A DNA stretch of 64,000 bases, from assembly GCA_965208685.1 (NCBI GenBank), contig CBDBPL010000007.1:4836001-4900000 (forward strand), given 5' to 3'. Positions within the stretch are counted from its first letter, which is position 1, and the number at the start of each line of letters is the position of its first letter. Positions 26,019 through 37,035 of the stretch are shown piece by piece. A model generated the notes under the pieces. That model worked only from the letters and a program-made list of their open reading frames with translations, was not told the DNA's origin and did not search any database. The stretch is from JAJEFO01 sp965208685. Its GTDB lineage: Bacteria; Pseudomonadota; Alphaproteobacteria; Rhodobacterales; Rhodobacteraceae. A program made the translations under genes and the position numbers.

Positions 26019-26047
26019 TTGCACTCCTGCAATGCATGGACTAGCTA
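26019..26047 (+). promoter_or_regulatory. Sigma-70-type promoter of the initiator tRNA
   Basis: TTGCAC at 26019-26024 and TAGCTA at 26042-26047 with an ideal 17-bp spacer. Transcription should begin near 26054, just before the tRNA 5' end at 26061. This is one of the clearest promoters in the window. Confidence 0.6.
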
Positions 26048-26060
26048 AGGTTTCTCTTGG

Positions 26061-26126
<66 letters not shown>

Positions 26127-26329
26127 CAAACAAGGACTTTTCTGCGGAAATCTCGGTTCCCGACATCGAGCGATGATTTTGAATGGGAATCCTATGGGAA
26201 TCACGAGAATTGCATTTCGAGGCTGTCCGACGGCGGTGATTGACCATTGTTCGGGTGCAACGGGGCCGGAGACGCCCAAGCAATTGGAGGTGCCCGCAGC
26301 CTGGCGGGAAATCGGTCCGGCACGATGAT

Positions 26330-26665
26330 TCCGAGGGCATGGGCATGGCCCGCTCGCGTCTTGCCGCGCGTTCACCGGTGGTCCGGCCCTCTCTGAACGT
26401 CGACCTGACCGCGAAGGCCGCATTGCCCGCCGCAAGTTCGAGGGATTTCGCCATCTGGATCGCGCCTGTATCGCCGCCAGCGAGGTCGGCGACTCCGCAC
26501 GCTGCGACAAACGAAACGTCGTCGGTGCAGTCGACGCGTGCCACGGCGGCGCCCTCCATGTCGAGGAGCCGAGCGTTCGAAGACCCCCGTCAGGAATGCC
26601 GCATTGTCGAGGAAGGTCCCACCGAAGCCCCCGGAGCCGCCGGCCTCGAGGCCTGCTCGAATTCG
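26330..26665 (-). pseudogene. Nucleosidase/phosphorylase-superfamily gene, C-terminal relic with frameshift
   Basis: Two minus-strand frames carry consecutive parts of a PNP/MTA-nucleosidase-type protein. One reads GGSGGFGGTFLDNAAFLTGVF. After a one-base shift near 26570, another reads ARLLDMEGAAVARV, then FVAACGVADLAGG and LELAAGNAAFAV. The LDMEGAAVA motif, whose Glu binds the ribose of the nucleoside, and the (S/A)DLAGG loop are characteristic. The first half of the gene is not recognisable upstream. It lies between the truncated tRNA and recQ in a region that seems to have lost DNA. Confidence 0.6.
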
Positions 26666-26919
26666 CATGGACGGCCTGGCGCAGGTCCGGCATGCCCTTG
26701 CCGAATGGATGCGGCCCGCAATTCCTGGCCCGCGTCTTCCGTATCGCCAGGTGCCGGGTCGGGAAGGCATCGTTTCGATTGCGGACAGGGCATTCGACTT
26801 GGCTTCCGGAGCCTGCGACGCTCTACCGGAGCCAGGCTCTTGTCCGCGGGCGCGGTCCGCCGGAAGCTTAGACAACCGCGATTCGCGCGCGACACCTGTG
26901 CACATTCCCGGGCCGAGCC

Positions 26920-28857
<1,938 letters not shown>

Positions 28858-28923
28858 GCAGGGCATTGCATCGAGTTCACGCCGGTCCGTGCTGCGTTCG
28901 GACGACGGAGAAATCGCCCGATC

Positions 28924-31773
28924 TCAAGTTCCTCGCCGTTGCAGGTTCCGCGTGTACTCGCATGCAGGGTAGTTCGAGCATCCGAGGAAGCGGCCGAACC
29001 TCCCCATCCTGGTCTCCAGCCAGCCTCCGCAGTCCGGGCATGCCTTGATCGAGCCGCCGCAGTCCCGGCAGCGAAACCCGTCGCCCGACCTGACAGGCAG
29101 GCCGGCGCCGCAACTCGGGCATGGACGCTCCGTGTGCTCGCAATGGGGCCAGTTCGAGCAGCCGTAGAAGACGTTCCCGTCGCGCGCGTTTTCCCGGCGT
29201 TCCAGGCGCCCCTCCTTGCACTGCGGACACGCCACGTCGCCTTCGGGCGGACGGCCGAACACGGTCACCCGTTCCCTGTCTTCGATCAGTTCCGTCGCGA
29301 ACGCGGAAGGGGCGCCGCCCTCGGCAAGCAGGAACGCCTGCCGGCGCGCACGCGTCAGCGCCACGTAGAGCAGCCGCCTTTCCTCGGCGTTGGGATGCGA
29401 CTCGGGTGCCGCCATCACCAGGTCCAGCAGCGGGTCGTCCGCGATCTCGACCGGAAACCCGAACCTGCCGGAGCACAGCCCGAGCACCACCACGTAGTCG
29501 GCTTCCAGGCCCTTGGAGCGATGCACCGTCATGTAGCTGAAGCGCAGGCGTGGATGCTGCTTCGCCAGGCTGTCGAGATTCAGGGGCTTCAGGTGACGGT
29601 AACGGCCCAACAGCAGGACGTCGGACGTCCCTTCGTGCCTTGCGGCGTCCTCGTCGATCCGGTCGAGCGCCTCCTTCAGCAACGAGAGCCCGCCCTCGCC
29701 CGGAAGGCCAACGTGCACCGCCGGGCATTCGGCCTTGCGCGTCGCGTGCACCGTCTTGCGGATCTGGGCTGGATTGCGCAGAACGAAGTCCGTCGCGACG
29801 GCGGAGATGCGGTCCGCGCACCGGAACGTGGTTCCCAGGTCGATGCGCTTGAACTCGCCGAACCGTTCCCCGAACTCCCGCATCACCGCGATGTCCGACC
29901 CGCCGAACCGGTAGATCGCCTGCCAGTCGTCGCCGACCGCGAGCAGCTGCGCGTCCGGAGAGCCGTCGAGCAGCGACTTCAGCAGGCGTGCACGCGCCGG
30001 GGAGATGTCCTGGAACTCGTCGACCAGGATGTAGCCGAAGGGGCTCCGGTACCTGCCGGCCTCCACATGTTCCGTCGCCCGGCTGATCATGTCGTGGAAG
30101 TCGATCTCGCCCGCGCGGACAAGAGTCTCCTGGTAGCGCTCGAAGACCGGGCCGAACACCGCCAGGAACGCCTCGGCCCGTCCGCCGTCATCAAGGGATC
30201 GGGCCCGCGCGGCGACCTCTTCCAGGGAATGCCCGCCGCCCTTGAAGTGCTGCAGGAAGGTGGCCAGGAGGCGGATGAACGGGTCGACCCGGCGCTGTTC
30301 CTCGAGCAGCGCGAACACGCGGTTCCGGGGGATCGGCGCCAGTTCCACGCCGTGCGCGGCGAGCTTCCGCTCGAGGTTCCGGATCAGCCGTCCGGCGGTG
30401 CGCTCATGCGTGAAGGTCTCGACCAGGACCGTGCGCCGTTCGGCGTGCACGTTGCGCTTCCACTCCATCTCCTCATGGTATCTTTCACGGTCGACGAACG
30501 GCGCCGTGTCTCCCCTTGCGTCGATCCCGAAATGCTCGATGTAGATTCCGTGTTCCGGGAGATGGAAGTCGGGCCTGTACTGGCGCCTCTCGGCCGTCGC
30601 GGTCTCATGCTCGTAGGACGCTTCGTACCGGTAATCCACGCCGTTGAGATGGAGGAAGTTCGCTATCTCGCATTCCTCGAAGCTCTTCACCTCGTCGCCC
30701 TTCAGCGAACGGATCTCGTTCTTGCGGATGTAGTTCCAGTACGCCCCCCAGTTCGGGAACTCGTGCGTGCTCCTGTACGGCGCGAACTGGTCCTGGAACC
30801 ACTCCACCACGTCTTCCGAAAGCGCGCCGTCGGCCAGGAGATCCGAAACGGTTCGCTTGAGCTGGTCGAACAGCGCCCGGTCGCTTTCCGCCGAACGGGC
30901 CAGCGGAGATCGCCTGCCTTCGGCGTCGCCGATGATGGCCATGCCCAGTCCGTGGAAGGTCCGGACCGCCACGTCGTGCGCGGCCGCCCCGAGGCGCCTG
31001 CCGATGCGTTCCTCCATCTCGCCCCTCGCGTCCCGGGCGAAGGCGAGAAGCAGGAGTTCGGACGGTTTCCGGTATCCCCTGCGGATGAGCCATCCGGCCT
31101 TTGCCACGATGACCGAGGTCTTGCCGCTGCCCGCCGCTGCGATCACCAGGTTGCGTCCGTCGTCGACGACCACCGCCCTGCGCTGCTCGTCCGTGAGAGG
31201 CCTGGCCTCGATCCGGTCGAACAGGTCGCGTGACCGGGCGAGCTCGTTCGCGACGAACGCCTCGTTGGCCTTCGAGCGGGCATCGTCCGGCGCCTCCAGG
31301 AATTCCGCGATCGCCCCCAGCATCCGGATTTCCGGAGCATCGGTCAGTGCCTCCGGCCAGCGGCTGGCGAGCCCGGCCGTCGCCTCCAGCGCGTCCCATT
31401 CGAGCCTTCGGATGTCGTCGGAACGAACGTATCGCGGCGGATCAGCGAGGCTGTCCAGGCGGTCGTTCACGGCGCGAATCGCATCGATCCGGGGCGCCAG
31501 CCAGCGGCGCCACCAGTCGGTCCTCGCCGTCTCGATCGCGTTCGCCAGCGCTCCCGCCTCGGCTCGGGCGAGGCCCGACACGGTGGCTCCGCCCGCCGAG
31601 TGCTCCAGCCTTGCGCCGGCCCAGCGCCAGCCCGAATTCAGCCGGACCGCTTCGATGTCGCTCAGGGGGATCTCCCGCGATCGCGAACCGAAGCCCAGCC
31701 TGACGCTGTCCGCCGTCACCGTTGCCGCCTTCGCCTGTCCCGGCCGGCACAGGGCGAAGAGCAACGAGGCCAT
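28924..31773 (-). CDS. helD: Helicase IV (HelD/UvrD-like) with C-terminal topoisomerase-type zinc ribbons
   Basis: A superfamily 1 helicase of 949 residues. After an N-terminal region come AAAGSGKTSVIVAKAGWLIR (Walker A), a long insertion including a nuclease-like segment (YRPDFHLPEHGIYIEHFG), FGYILVDEFQDISPARARLL (DEXQD), GDDWQAIYRFGGSD, the SYMTVHRSKGLEADYVVVLG motif and LYVALTRARRQ (motif VI). The last 110 residues hold two topoisomerase-type zinc ribbons (CPQCKEGRL...CSNWPHC and CPDCGGWL...CSNYPAC), typical of HelD. The frame is open to 31914, but the ATG at 31773 has a strong AGGAGAA site. The family acts on stalled recombination intermediates. Its position beside accessory genes is also compatible with a mobile-island helicase. 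Confidence 0.88.
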   Translation of the reverse strand: MASLLFALCRPGQAKAATVTADSVRLGFGSRSREIPLSDIEAVRLNSGWRWAGARLEHSAGGATVSGLARAEAGALANAIETARTDWWRRWLAPRIDAIRAVNDRLDSLADPPRYVRSDDIRRLEWDALEATAGLASRWPEALTDAPEIRMLGAIAEFLEAPDDARSKANEAFVANELARSRDLFDRIEARPLTDEQRRAVVVDDGRNLVIAAAGSGKTSVIVAKAGWLIRRGYRKPSELLLLAFARDARGEMEERIGRRLGAAAHDVAVRTFHGLGMAIIGDAEGRRSPLARSAESDRALFDQLKRTVSDLLADGALSEDVVEWFQDQFAPYRSTHEFPNWGAYWNYIRKNEIRSLKGDEVKSFEECEIANFLHLNGVDYRYEASYEHETATAERRQYRPDFHLPEHGIYIEHFGIDARGDTAPFVDRERYHEEMEWKRNVHAERRTVLVETFTHERTAGRLIRNLERKLAAHGVELAPIPRNRVFALLEEQRRVDPFIRLLATFLQHFKGGGHSLEEVAARARSLDDGGRAEAFLAVFGPVFERYQETLVRAGEIDFHDMISRATEHVEAGRYRSPFGYILVDEFQDISPARARLLKSLLDGSPDAQLLAVGDDWQAIYRFGGSDIAVMREFGERFGEFKRIDLGTTFRCADRISAVATDFVLRNPAQIRKTVHATRKAECPAVHVGLPGEGGLSLLKEALDRIDEDAARHEGTSDVLLLGRYRHLKPLNLDSLAKQHPRLRFSYMTVHRSKGLEADYVVVLGLCSGRFGFPVEIADDPLLDLVMAAPESHPNAEERRLLYVALTRARRQAFLLAEGGAPSAFATELIEDRERVTVFGRPPEGDVACPQCKEGRLERRENARDGNVFYGCSNWPHCEHTERPCPSCGAGLPVRSGDGFRCRDCGGSIKACPDCGGWLETRMGRFGRFLGCSNYPACEYTRNLQRRGT

Positions 31774-32472
31774 GCCCCTTCTCCTGGCATGGAAAAGACT
31801 GCCCGCAACCCTGGCCTTCGCAGGCGGGCCGGGCGTTGCCGAACGGGGTGCTTCAGTCACGGCGATTGATGGTGGCGGTGGAAGATTTTCCGACACCGTT
31901 CGCCCATCCGGCATCCCGACTGCAACCGCCGTGACGAGGTACGTGGGGGGTGTCGGGCAGCAACGCGCGAGCCAAGGCAGGATTCCAGTGCCGGAATCCG
32001 GTCGCTGTTCCCGGGTTGCTCGTTGAACGGCGAATTCTCGTCATCCGGCACGACCACTATCGGATCCCGGTGCGTGGCGCATGCAGGACGCCACGGACGT
32101 GCGGGCATTCCTCGATGCCGGAATGCGGACAGGACTGGCCCGCAATGTATCCGCTCTCGCAATTTTCTGAAGGTGTCGAAAACAAGTCATGCCCGGAGAC
32201 AGCTCAATTCACTTGCGCACTCTGCGATTTCGTATCGGATGCCGGGCGGTAGTTTCAAGGGAAGGCGTTCCGTGCAACATGCCCGTGAAGTCTGCGACGC
32301 CATTTCCGACATGTGCGCGTATCTTGTGGACACGATCGTGACCGGGGGCTGCGGGTGCGAACTTACGATGCATCGAACCATCTGCCTTGAGTGAAAGGGT
32401 TGGTTGGCATATCAGGCAGATCGCCAGACGGGCACGTCGGATTCGTGGGATCATTCGCAGCGGAGAATTAGG
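31774..32472. other. Stretch without a recognisable gene upstream of helD
   Basis: About 700 bp that drop steadily in GC content toward the right. Short open frames exist on both strands but none has a ribosome-binding site together with a plausible peptide. The promoter of helD must lie in its left part. Confidence 0.4.
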
Positions 32473-32709
32473 ATGCCGACATGGACGGGGCAAGTGTTGA
32501 GTAATGGAAGGGTGGAAGTCACGTTTGAATACGACTTCTGGAACAAGAATGCAGAAAAACTGAGAGAGTTTGCGGAGACGTACAATTGTGATGTACGCTG
32601 TCCTTGGATGACAAGAATGTCGAAACATGTGCATTGCATAATGTGCCCCAATAGTAGGATTTTTGATAAGCTAGATAGGTGTTGCGTTAGGTACAAGTTG
32701 TTGCGTTAA
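32473..32709 (+). CDS. Small Cys-containing orphan protein in an AT-rich patch
   Basis: The 78-codon frame starts MPTWTGQVLSNGRVEVTFEY after GGAGAATTAGG, a good ribosome-binding site, and ends at 32709. It has five Cys (in YNCDVRCPW, HCIMCP and RCC) and an aromatic middle, but no motif I recognise. Codon use is clearly more AT-rich than in the flanking genes, which points to recent transfer. Its last codons lie inside a 19-bp tandem duplication, so the natural C-terminus may differ. It may encode a genuine small protein of a defence or mobile region, but there is no functional evidence. Confidence 0.4.
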   Translation: MPTWTGQVLSNGRVEVTFEYDFWNKNAEKLREFAETYNCDVRCPWMTRMSKHVHCIMCPNSRIFDKLDRCCVRYKLLR

Positions 32710-32717
32710 GTACAAGT
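32680..32717. repeat. Tandem duplication of a 19-bp unit
   Basis: TGTTGCGTTAGGTACAAGT (32680-32698) is followed at once by a copy with one G-to-A change (32699-32717). The two copies span the end of the small ORF. They could be iterons or the footprint of an insertion. Confidence 0.8.
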
Positions 32718-33122
32718 GTACGACGGGTGCTGAAATCCGTCATCGGAACCTTGGCATCATCCTGTGATGGACGTTCATTGGCGGCTGGCAGCCTTGGATC
32801 AGCATCTCCTCCACTTTGTCCATGACAAGCGGTGACGCTTATTCTCGTGCATGAAAATGCGTTGCTCCACCCTGAAACTTCGGTGCCCGCGCCGCGAATC
32901 GCTGACATCGGCCTTCAGCCCGGATCCAAGAACGAGCCTGCCGTCAACCCGAATACCGGTATGGGATCCAAGTGACACTTACGCACCAGCAGCTCAGAAT
33001 CTCGAGGGCGAAGAACGCGTCCGACATCGCGCTGGTCATTAGTGTGGGGCGGATCCGAAGATTGGCTCAAGAGGGCAGGGAGGTTTGTGGGACAATGCGA
33101 GAGTCGGAGAAGTGGGTGAGAC
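32718..33122. other. No recognisable gene
   Basis: About 400 bp between the 19-bp repeats and the HNH gene. Open frames on both strands are short and without motifs. Mixed base composition suggests joined fragments rather than one ancestral gene. Confidence 0.35.
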
Positions 33123-34037
33123 CTATTGACCCAGGAATCGGTCCCGGTGCCACTCAATGTAAGCAGAATGTGGCCATAGTTTTTCGCTGTCGGGCAGGTG
33201 GATTCGCTTGACCTGGTTGGTGAACAGGTCCTGGAATCTGCGCGGGACTCTGTTGTGTGCTACGAGCAGACTGTAATCGTCCCTTAGACTGATGAGATGG
33301 CGGTCGAAGAGCCAATGGCATGTGGCTGAAAGGGCAATGCCGTTAGGAACTATATCGGGCCCATCGTGCTTGACAGCGCGAATGTGCGCAGCTTGAACCT
33401 CTGCCTTGCCGCCGCCGTTCACAATCCGCAGTCCTGTCACAGCGCAGGTTTCCTTGTAAGCGGTAACCACTGAGCGCCGGAACACCCAATCTCTCAGAGG
33501 ACGGTTCGATAGGATTCGGGAAATTTGGCGTTTCTGCTCCTCCGGGGCTGCTGTCACGAACGATTTGAGGATGCGGTCAGCTTCAGATTTCCCGTACTCG
33601 AGTCTGTGAGGATTTTCTCCGTGCAAAGTGTCAGAAAGTCCTGCGAACGTGATCTCGGCAAACTCTTCCTCAGATATTGTTCTGACGGACTTTCCTTGGA
33701 GAGCGACTCCGATTCTTGCGGAATCGGTCACTGAGTTGAGTTGGTCCTCATAATACTGCGTGCCCCTCTTGAGCGGGACGACTTGGTCGAATTCCAGGTA
33801 GTCGGTGACGCGGGCGTAAGAGGACTTCTCTGGATTGGATGGATCGGGTTCAATGCGAATGACCCGGGCTACGGCGATATACCCTTGACGACCGCCGCCG
33901 CGGCGAGATTCTCGAAAGATTATCCAGTCCTTTTCGGTGCGCTCGGCTTCCGCAAGGTCCTTATTTGGGAAATGGTAGCGACGACTGAGGTCGTCGTCGT
34001 ACGCGGTGTCGGGGCGGGTGTCGAAAACGCCATTCAT
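33123..34037 (-). CDS. HNH endonuclease (HNH_2 type) with an N-terminal accessory domain
   Basis: A 304-residue protein. Residues about 195-270 hold the nuclease: YKETCAVTGLRIVNG, then VQAAHIRAVKHDGPD, NGIALSATCHWLFDRHLISL. These supply the metal-coordinating His, Asn and His of HNH_2 domains found in restriction-like proteins. The first 120 residues (DWIIFRESRRGGGRQGYIAV, then a DYLEFDQVV segment) resemble small PUA/EVE-like recognition folds seen before HNH nucleases in modification-dependent restriction enzymes, but this is a shape impression, not a firm match. It follows the RES-domain gene on the same strand after 144 bp. No methyltransferase is beside it. A modification-dependent or abortive defence role is the best inference. 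Confidence 0.7.
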   Translation of the reverse strand: MNGVFDTRPDTAYDDDLSRRYHFPNKDLAEAERTEKDWIIFRESRRGGGRQGYIAVARVIRIEPDPSNPEKSSYARVTDYLEFDQVVPLKRGTQYYEDQLNSVTDSARIGVALQGKSVRTISEEEFAEITFAGLSDTLHGENPHRLEYGKSEADRILKSFVTAAPEEQKRQISRILSNRPLRDWVFRRSVVTAYKETCAVTGLRIVNGGGKAEVQAAHIRAVKHDGPDIVPNGIALSATCHWLFDRHLISLRDDYSLLVAHNRVPRRFQDLFTNQVKRIHLPDSEKLWPHSAYIEWHRDRFLGQ

Positions 34038-34181
34038 GGACTTGCCTTGGCTGCCGAACAGAGAGTGTGTACTAGATCATTCTTCGGTACGCGCAATGGC
34101 ATTCTCAGCTGATTCGCGGGGGAGGTGAAGGAAGCAGGCGGTCTTCGATACATGACGAAATCGATGTTGTTCGTCTGCAAT

Positions 34182-35462
34182 TCACACCCACCCGAATGGT
34201 TGCGGCGCCTGCCTGGCCCAGTCATCCGCTTCTCGCGCACTTACCTCCCGCTCGACCCGACTCAAAAGCTTGATCCAGCGGTCCGTGCATTCGAAGTTCG
34301 GTCTTGCGGGCGGATCCTTCGTGTCAACCAGATTTGCTTGCGAAGCGAACAACACCAGGGAGGTCTTGCCTTGATGCCGCGCACTCTTGTACCGGATTCC
34401 ATCAAGGGGCTGTCCCTCGTGCCGGAATTCCGTCCGAACGAATTCCGTGACGACTTGGGGCGGGACGTACTCGACATGGATGCTACGGTCGCCGGCAATA
34501 GGCATCGACAGTTCCGCCGCGAAGTAATTCAGGAAGATCAGCGGCGGTCGAGGGTGGAATTCGAGGGTATCCGGGATCTCTTCAAATATGCTTGGAATCC
34601 TCGGGATGCGCGAAAGATCCAGTATCCGCATCTCCCTCAATGTCCGAAATTCTCCAACGGCGTAGCGATCGGCTCGGCGCTTCGGAATCCCGACAACCTC
34701 CCGTAGCGTCGTTTCCGGCTCTTCGCTGACGTAGAACATTACGATTCCGGGCGGGCTCATCCGGTTGGCGACGGTCGCCTTGTCGCGCGGCGGCGGACCG
34801 AGTTCGTCCGGGGTCGAGAAGCGTTCCGTCGGTCCTTGGCGCCGTGCGCGAAAGAGCGGGCGGTTCGCCGGCACAGTTGAGATAAGCTCGAATTTCTCGC
34901 ACCAGTCCGCAAGCTCTCGCAACAGGGCGGAAGGGCTGAACAGTTCATCACCTTCGGATTCGCGCAGGAAGAAATGGCGCCTGTCATGCTTGATCAATTC
35001 ACAGAACGCATCCCAGCTGTAGTTCAGCCTTTCATCCTGGCTCAGGGAATAGGGGTAGGGCCGGCACCAAAGGCGGTCTTCCGATCCGTTGCACAGCGCC
35101 TCCATCAACTTGCCGTCGTCGTCATTCGGCAGATCCCCGACATGCTCTTCTATCAGCTCACTCGTCGTCCAGGTCTTGTCCATGTAGTCGCCGGCCTCGC
35201 GGTCGTACGTCAGGACGTTTTCTGGGATATCGTATTCGCGTCCAATGCACTCGGCTATGTAGATCAGGACATCGACTAGCGGTGCTCCAATCGGCTCGGC
35301 CGCCTTCGACCCACAAAACGAACAGGCATTCTGGATGGCTTCACCTTCAACGAATCCGCGCAGGCCTTCGTCGTCAAAGCACCGCGCGCAAACGTACTCA
35401 TGTGCATACGCCTGCGGATTGCCGCCTCCCAGGCGCTCTTGCACGTTCTTCCAATAGCCCAT
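34182..35462 (-). CDS. HEPN/RES N-terminal domain plus RES-domain protein
   Basis: A 426-residue protein. The N-terminal part has YVCARCFDDEGLRGFV followed by ACSFCGSK, the cysteine pattern of the HEPN/RES N-terminal domain. The C-terminal half is a RES domain: RPLFRARRQG with the conserved Arg, MFYVSEEPETTLREV with the Glu, and GIRYKSARHQGKTSLVLFA with the Tyr/Ser-Ala-Arg strand. RES toxins degrade NAD and are normally held by an Xre antitoxin; none is adjacent, and the HEPN-linked group is thought to act in phage or element defence. It has an AGAAAGAGAAG leader and may form an operon with the HNH gene downstream. Its residues look intact, unlike the RES relic near 14 kb. Confidence 0.78.
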   Translation of the reverse strand: MGYWKNVQERLGGGNPQAYAHEYVCARCFDDEGLRGFVEGEAIQNACSFCGSKAAEPIGAPLVDVLIYIAECIGREYDIPENVLTYDREAGDYMDKTWTTSELIEEHVGDLPNDDDGKLMEALCNGSEDRLWCRPYPYSLSQDERLNYSWDAFCELIKHDRRHFFLRESEGDELFSPSALLRELADWCEKFELISTVPANRPLFRARRQGPTERFSTPDELGPPPRDKATVANRMSPPGIVMFYVSEEPETTLREVVGIPKRRADRYAVGEFRTLREMRILDLSRIPRIPSIFEEIPDTLEFHPRPPLIFLNYFAAELSMPIAGDRSIHVEYVPPQVVTEFVRTEFRHEGQPLDGIRYKSARHQGKTSLVLFASQANLVDTKDPPARPNFECTDRWIKLLSRVEREVSAREADDWARQAPQPFGWV

Positions 35463-36176
35463 GCTTCTCTTTCTGTCCCACGCCGCTTGCTCTTAGCGAC
35501 TGTATTGGCTTTGGGCTGTTGGGTGAACCGGCATAGAGCCGTGTTCTTGCCCGCGGCTGGCCTGTTCGTCTGTTAGACAGTTGCGGTGCTGGGACAGGAA
35601 TTACGAGACCGCGGGGCGATTGCAGAATTGCCAGTTACGGAGACGACTTCTCCGGAGGCGCACGGGCGTGGATGGCCGTGCGCCATGTGCAAGCGGCTTG
35701 AGAGTCGGCGCGGGTGACGCAGCAAAGCTCTGCAGCGGGAATCCTGGCAGGCAGGGTTGCGGCCACTGCCTTCTCAGACATCGGTGCAACCCCCTCGAAT
35801 TACGCCCAGAGACTTGGCCGGCTCGCCGCTCGCCACACCTGACGTGCGCCAATCCGGCACGTGACTTCGGATCCTGCGCCATCCCGAACGGCCGCTCCTG
35901 AGCGCCGAATCGTGATTGGCGATTCGCCCAGTTCGCCGTCTTGGACGGCCAGCGCAACGCCGATTCCGGCCGCTTCAGGGGGGTCGCTCCGGCGAGAGCC
36001 GCCGCGACCCGTCATCGTCACGTCCTCTCCTGTCCTCCCGGGACCGCGCCTGGGTGGCCGTTTTCGGGAGTCGAAAAACGACCATCCCCGGCGGCCGGGA
36101 TTCCTGCTCTCGTTGCGGGACCTGCGTCCGCGCCGACCCGGCGCCGGCGCAACCCATGGAACACGAGGAGAGGGGA
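35463..36176. other. Intergenic boundary between the defence-like genes and the conjugation module
   Basis: About 710 bp without a supported gene. It lies immediately before the first gene of the T4SS operon, so it should contain that operon's promoter and is a plausible place for an origin of transfer. I see one small inverted repeat (35907-35926) but no recognised nick-region consensus. Confidence 0.4.
35907..35926. repeat. Short inverted repeat upstream of the T4SS operon
   Basis: CGAATCG (35907-35913) and CGATTCG (35920-35926) form a perfect 7-bp stem with a 6-nt loop. Location makes an oriT or regulatory hairpin conceivable; sequence alone cannot decide. Confidence 0.3.
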
Positions 36177-36401
36177 ATGACGGAACAGACGATCTACCTG
36201 GACACGCAGCGGGCGGCCCGGCTTCTGGGGCTGTCGGCGAAGACGCTGTCTCGCTTTCGGGTCTCCGGGGGTGGGCCGGTCTTTCACAAGTTCGGCTCGC
36301 TGATCCGGTACCGGCGCGAGGATCTGGAGGCCTGGGCGGATTCGCGCCGCCGCGCCTCGACGTCCGACGACGGCACCGCGCTTTCGGGAGCGGGCCGGTG
36401 A
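36177..36401 (+). CDS. Small helix-turn-helix (AlpA/excisionase-like) protein
   Basis: The 74-residue protein has the MerR/AlpA-like winged-helix pattern: IYLDTQRAARLLGLSAKTLS, RFRVSGGGPVFHKFGSLIRY, then RREDLEAWADSRRR. Such proteins serve as excisionases or as activators of mobile-element genes. It is the first gene of the conjugation cluster, with a GAGGAGAGGGGA site directly upstream of ATG 36177, and its TGA overlaps a possible GTG start of the pilin gene. It is therefore a good candidate regulator of the transfer operon. Confidence 0.75.
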   Translation: MTEQTIYLDTQRAARLLGLSAKTLSRFRVSGGGPVFHKFGSLIRYRREDLEAWADSRRRASTSDDGTALSGAGR

Positions 36402-36412
36402 GGGCGGGTGCG

Positions 36413-36742
36413 ATGAAAGTGCCGACCGCCTGCAGCTGCGGCGCGGCCGCAGCGTTCGGCAGGGCCGCCCTGGCGTGCCTCGCGGCCGCCGCCGTCCTGG
36501 CGGTGCCGGAGATCGCGTCCGCGAGCACGGACACGACGTTCGACGCGCCGCTCGACACGGTCGAGGACATCGTGGGCGGCACGGGCGGCCAGCTGGCCGC
36601 CGCGCTCGCCGTGGGCGCGGCGCTGGTCGGCTCGGTGCTGAGGTTCAACGCCATGCAGCTGATGGGCGCCGTCGGCGTCGGCATCGCGGCGGGCGCCGGG
36701 ACGGGCATCGTCACCGGCCTTGTCGGCACGGCGATAGTCTGA
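36413..36742 (+). CDS. traA: TraA/VirB2-like pilin precursor
   Basis: A 109-residue precursor (113 if the GTG at 36398, which overlaps the preceding stop, is used). It has a long hydrophobic leader (LACLAAAAVLAVPEIASAS), a likely cleavage after ASA, and a mature part with two hydrophobic helices separated by a short basic turn (LVGSVLRFNAMQLMG). This is the layout of F-type pilins. Sequence identity in the family is always low, so position at the head of traL-traE-traK is the main support. Its TGA overlaps the traL ATG by one base. Confidence 0.65.
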   Translation: MKVPTACSCGAAAAFGRAALACLAAAAVLAVPEIASASTDTTFDAPLDTVEDIVGGTGGQLAAALAVGAALVGSVLRFNAMQLMGAVGVGIAAGAGTGIVTGLVGTAIV

Positions 36743-37035
36743 TGGCCGATGTAGCCCGCCACGTCATCCCGCGCCGGCTCGACGACCCGGAGCGCTGGCT
36801 CTTCTGGACCGTCGACGAGGCGGCGGTCCTGATGGGCCCGGGGCTGCTCGGGCTCGCTGCCAACCAGTTCGTCCCGGGGCTCGTCGCGGGCGTCGGCGGC
36901 TGGCTGCTGCTCAGGCGCGTCAAGCGCGGGGGCGGGGCCAACGTCGCGCGGCATGCATTGTACTGGTTCCTGCCGGACTTCGTGCTGCGGCTCAGGGCGA
37001 CGCCGCCGAGCCACATCAGGCGGTTCGTCGGCTGA
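36742..37035 (+). CDS. traL: Conjugal transfer protein TraL
   Basis: The 97-residue inner-membrane protein belongs to the F-type secretion channel (VirB3-like). IPRRLDDPERWLFWTVDEAA precedes a hydrophobic hairpin (GLLGLAANQFVPGLVAGVGG), and the C-terminus HALYWFLPD is typical of TraL. The start overlaps the pilin stop, and its own stop overlaps the TraE start by one base, showing translational coupling. Confidence 0.85.
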   Translation: MADVARHVIPRRLDDPERWLFWTVDEAAVLMGPGLLGLAANQFVPGLVAGVGGWLLLRRVKRGGGANVARHALYWFLPDFVLRLRATPPSHIRRFVG

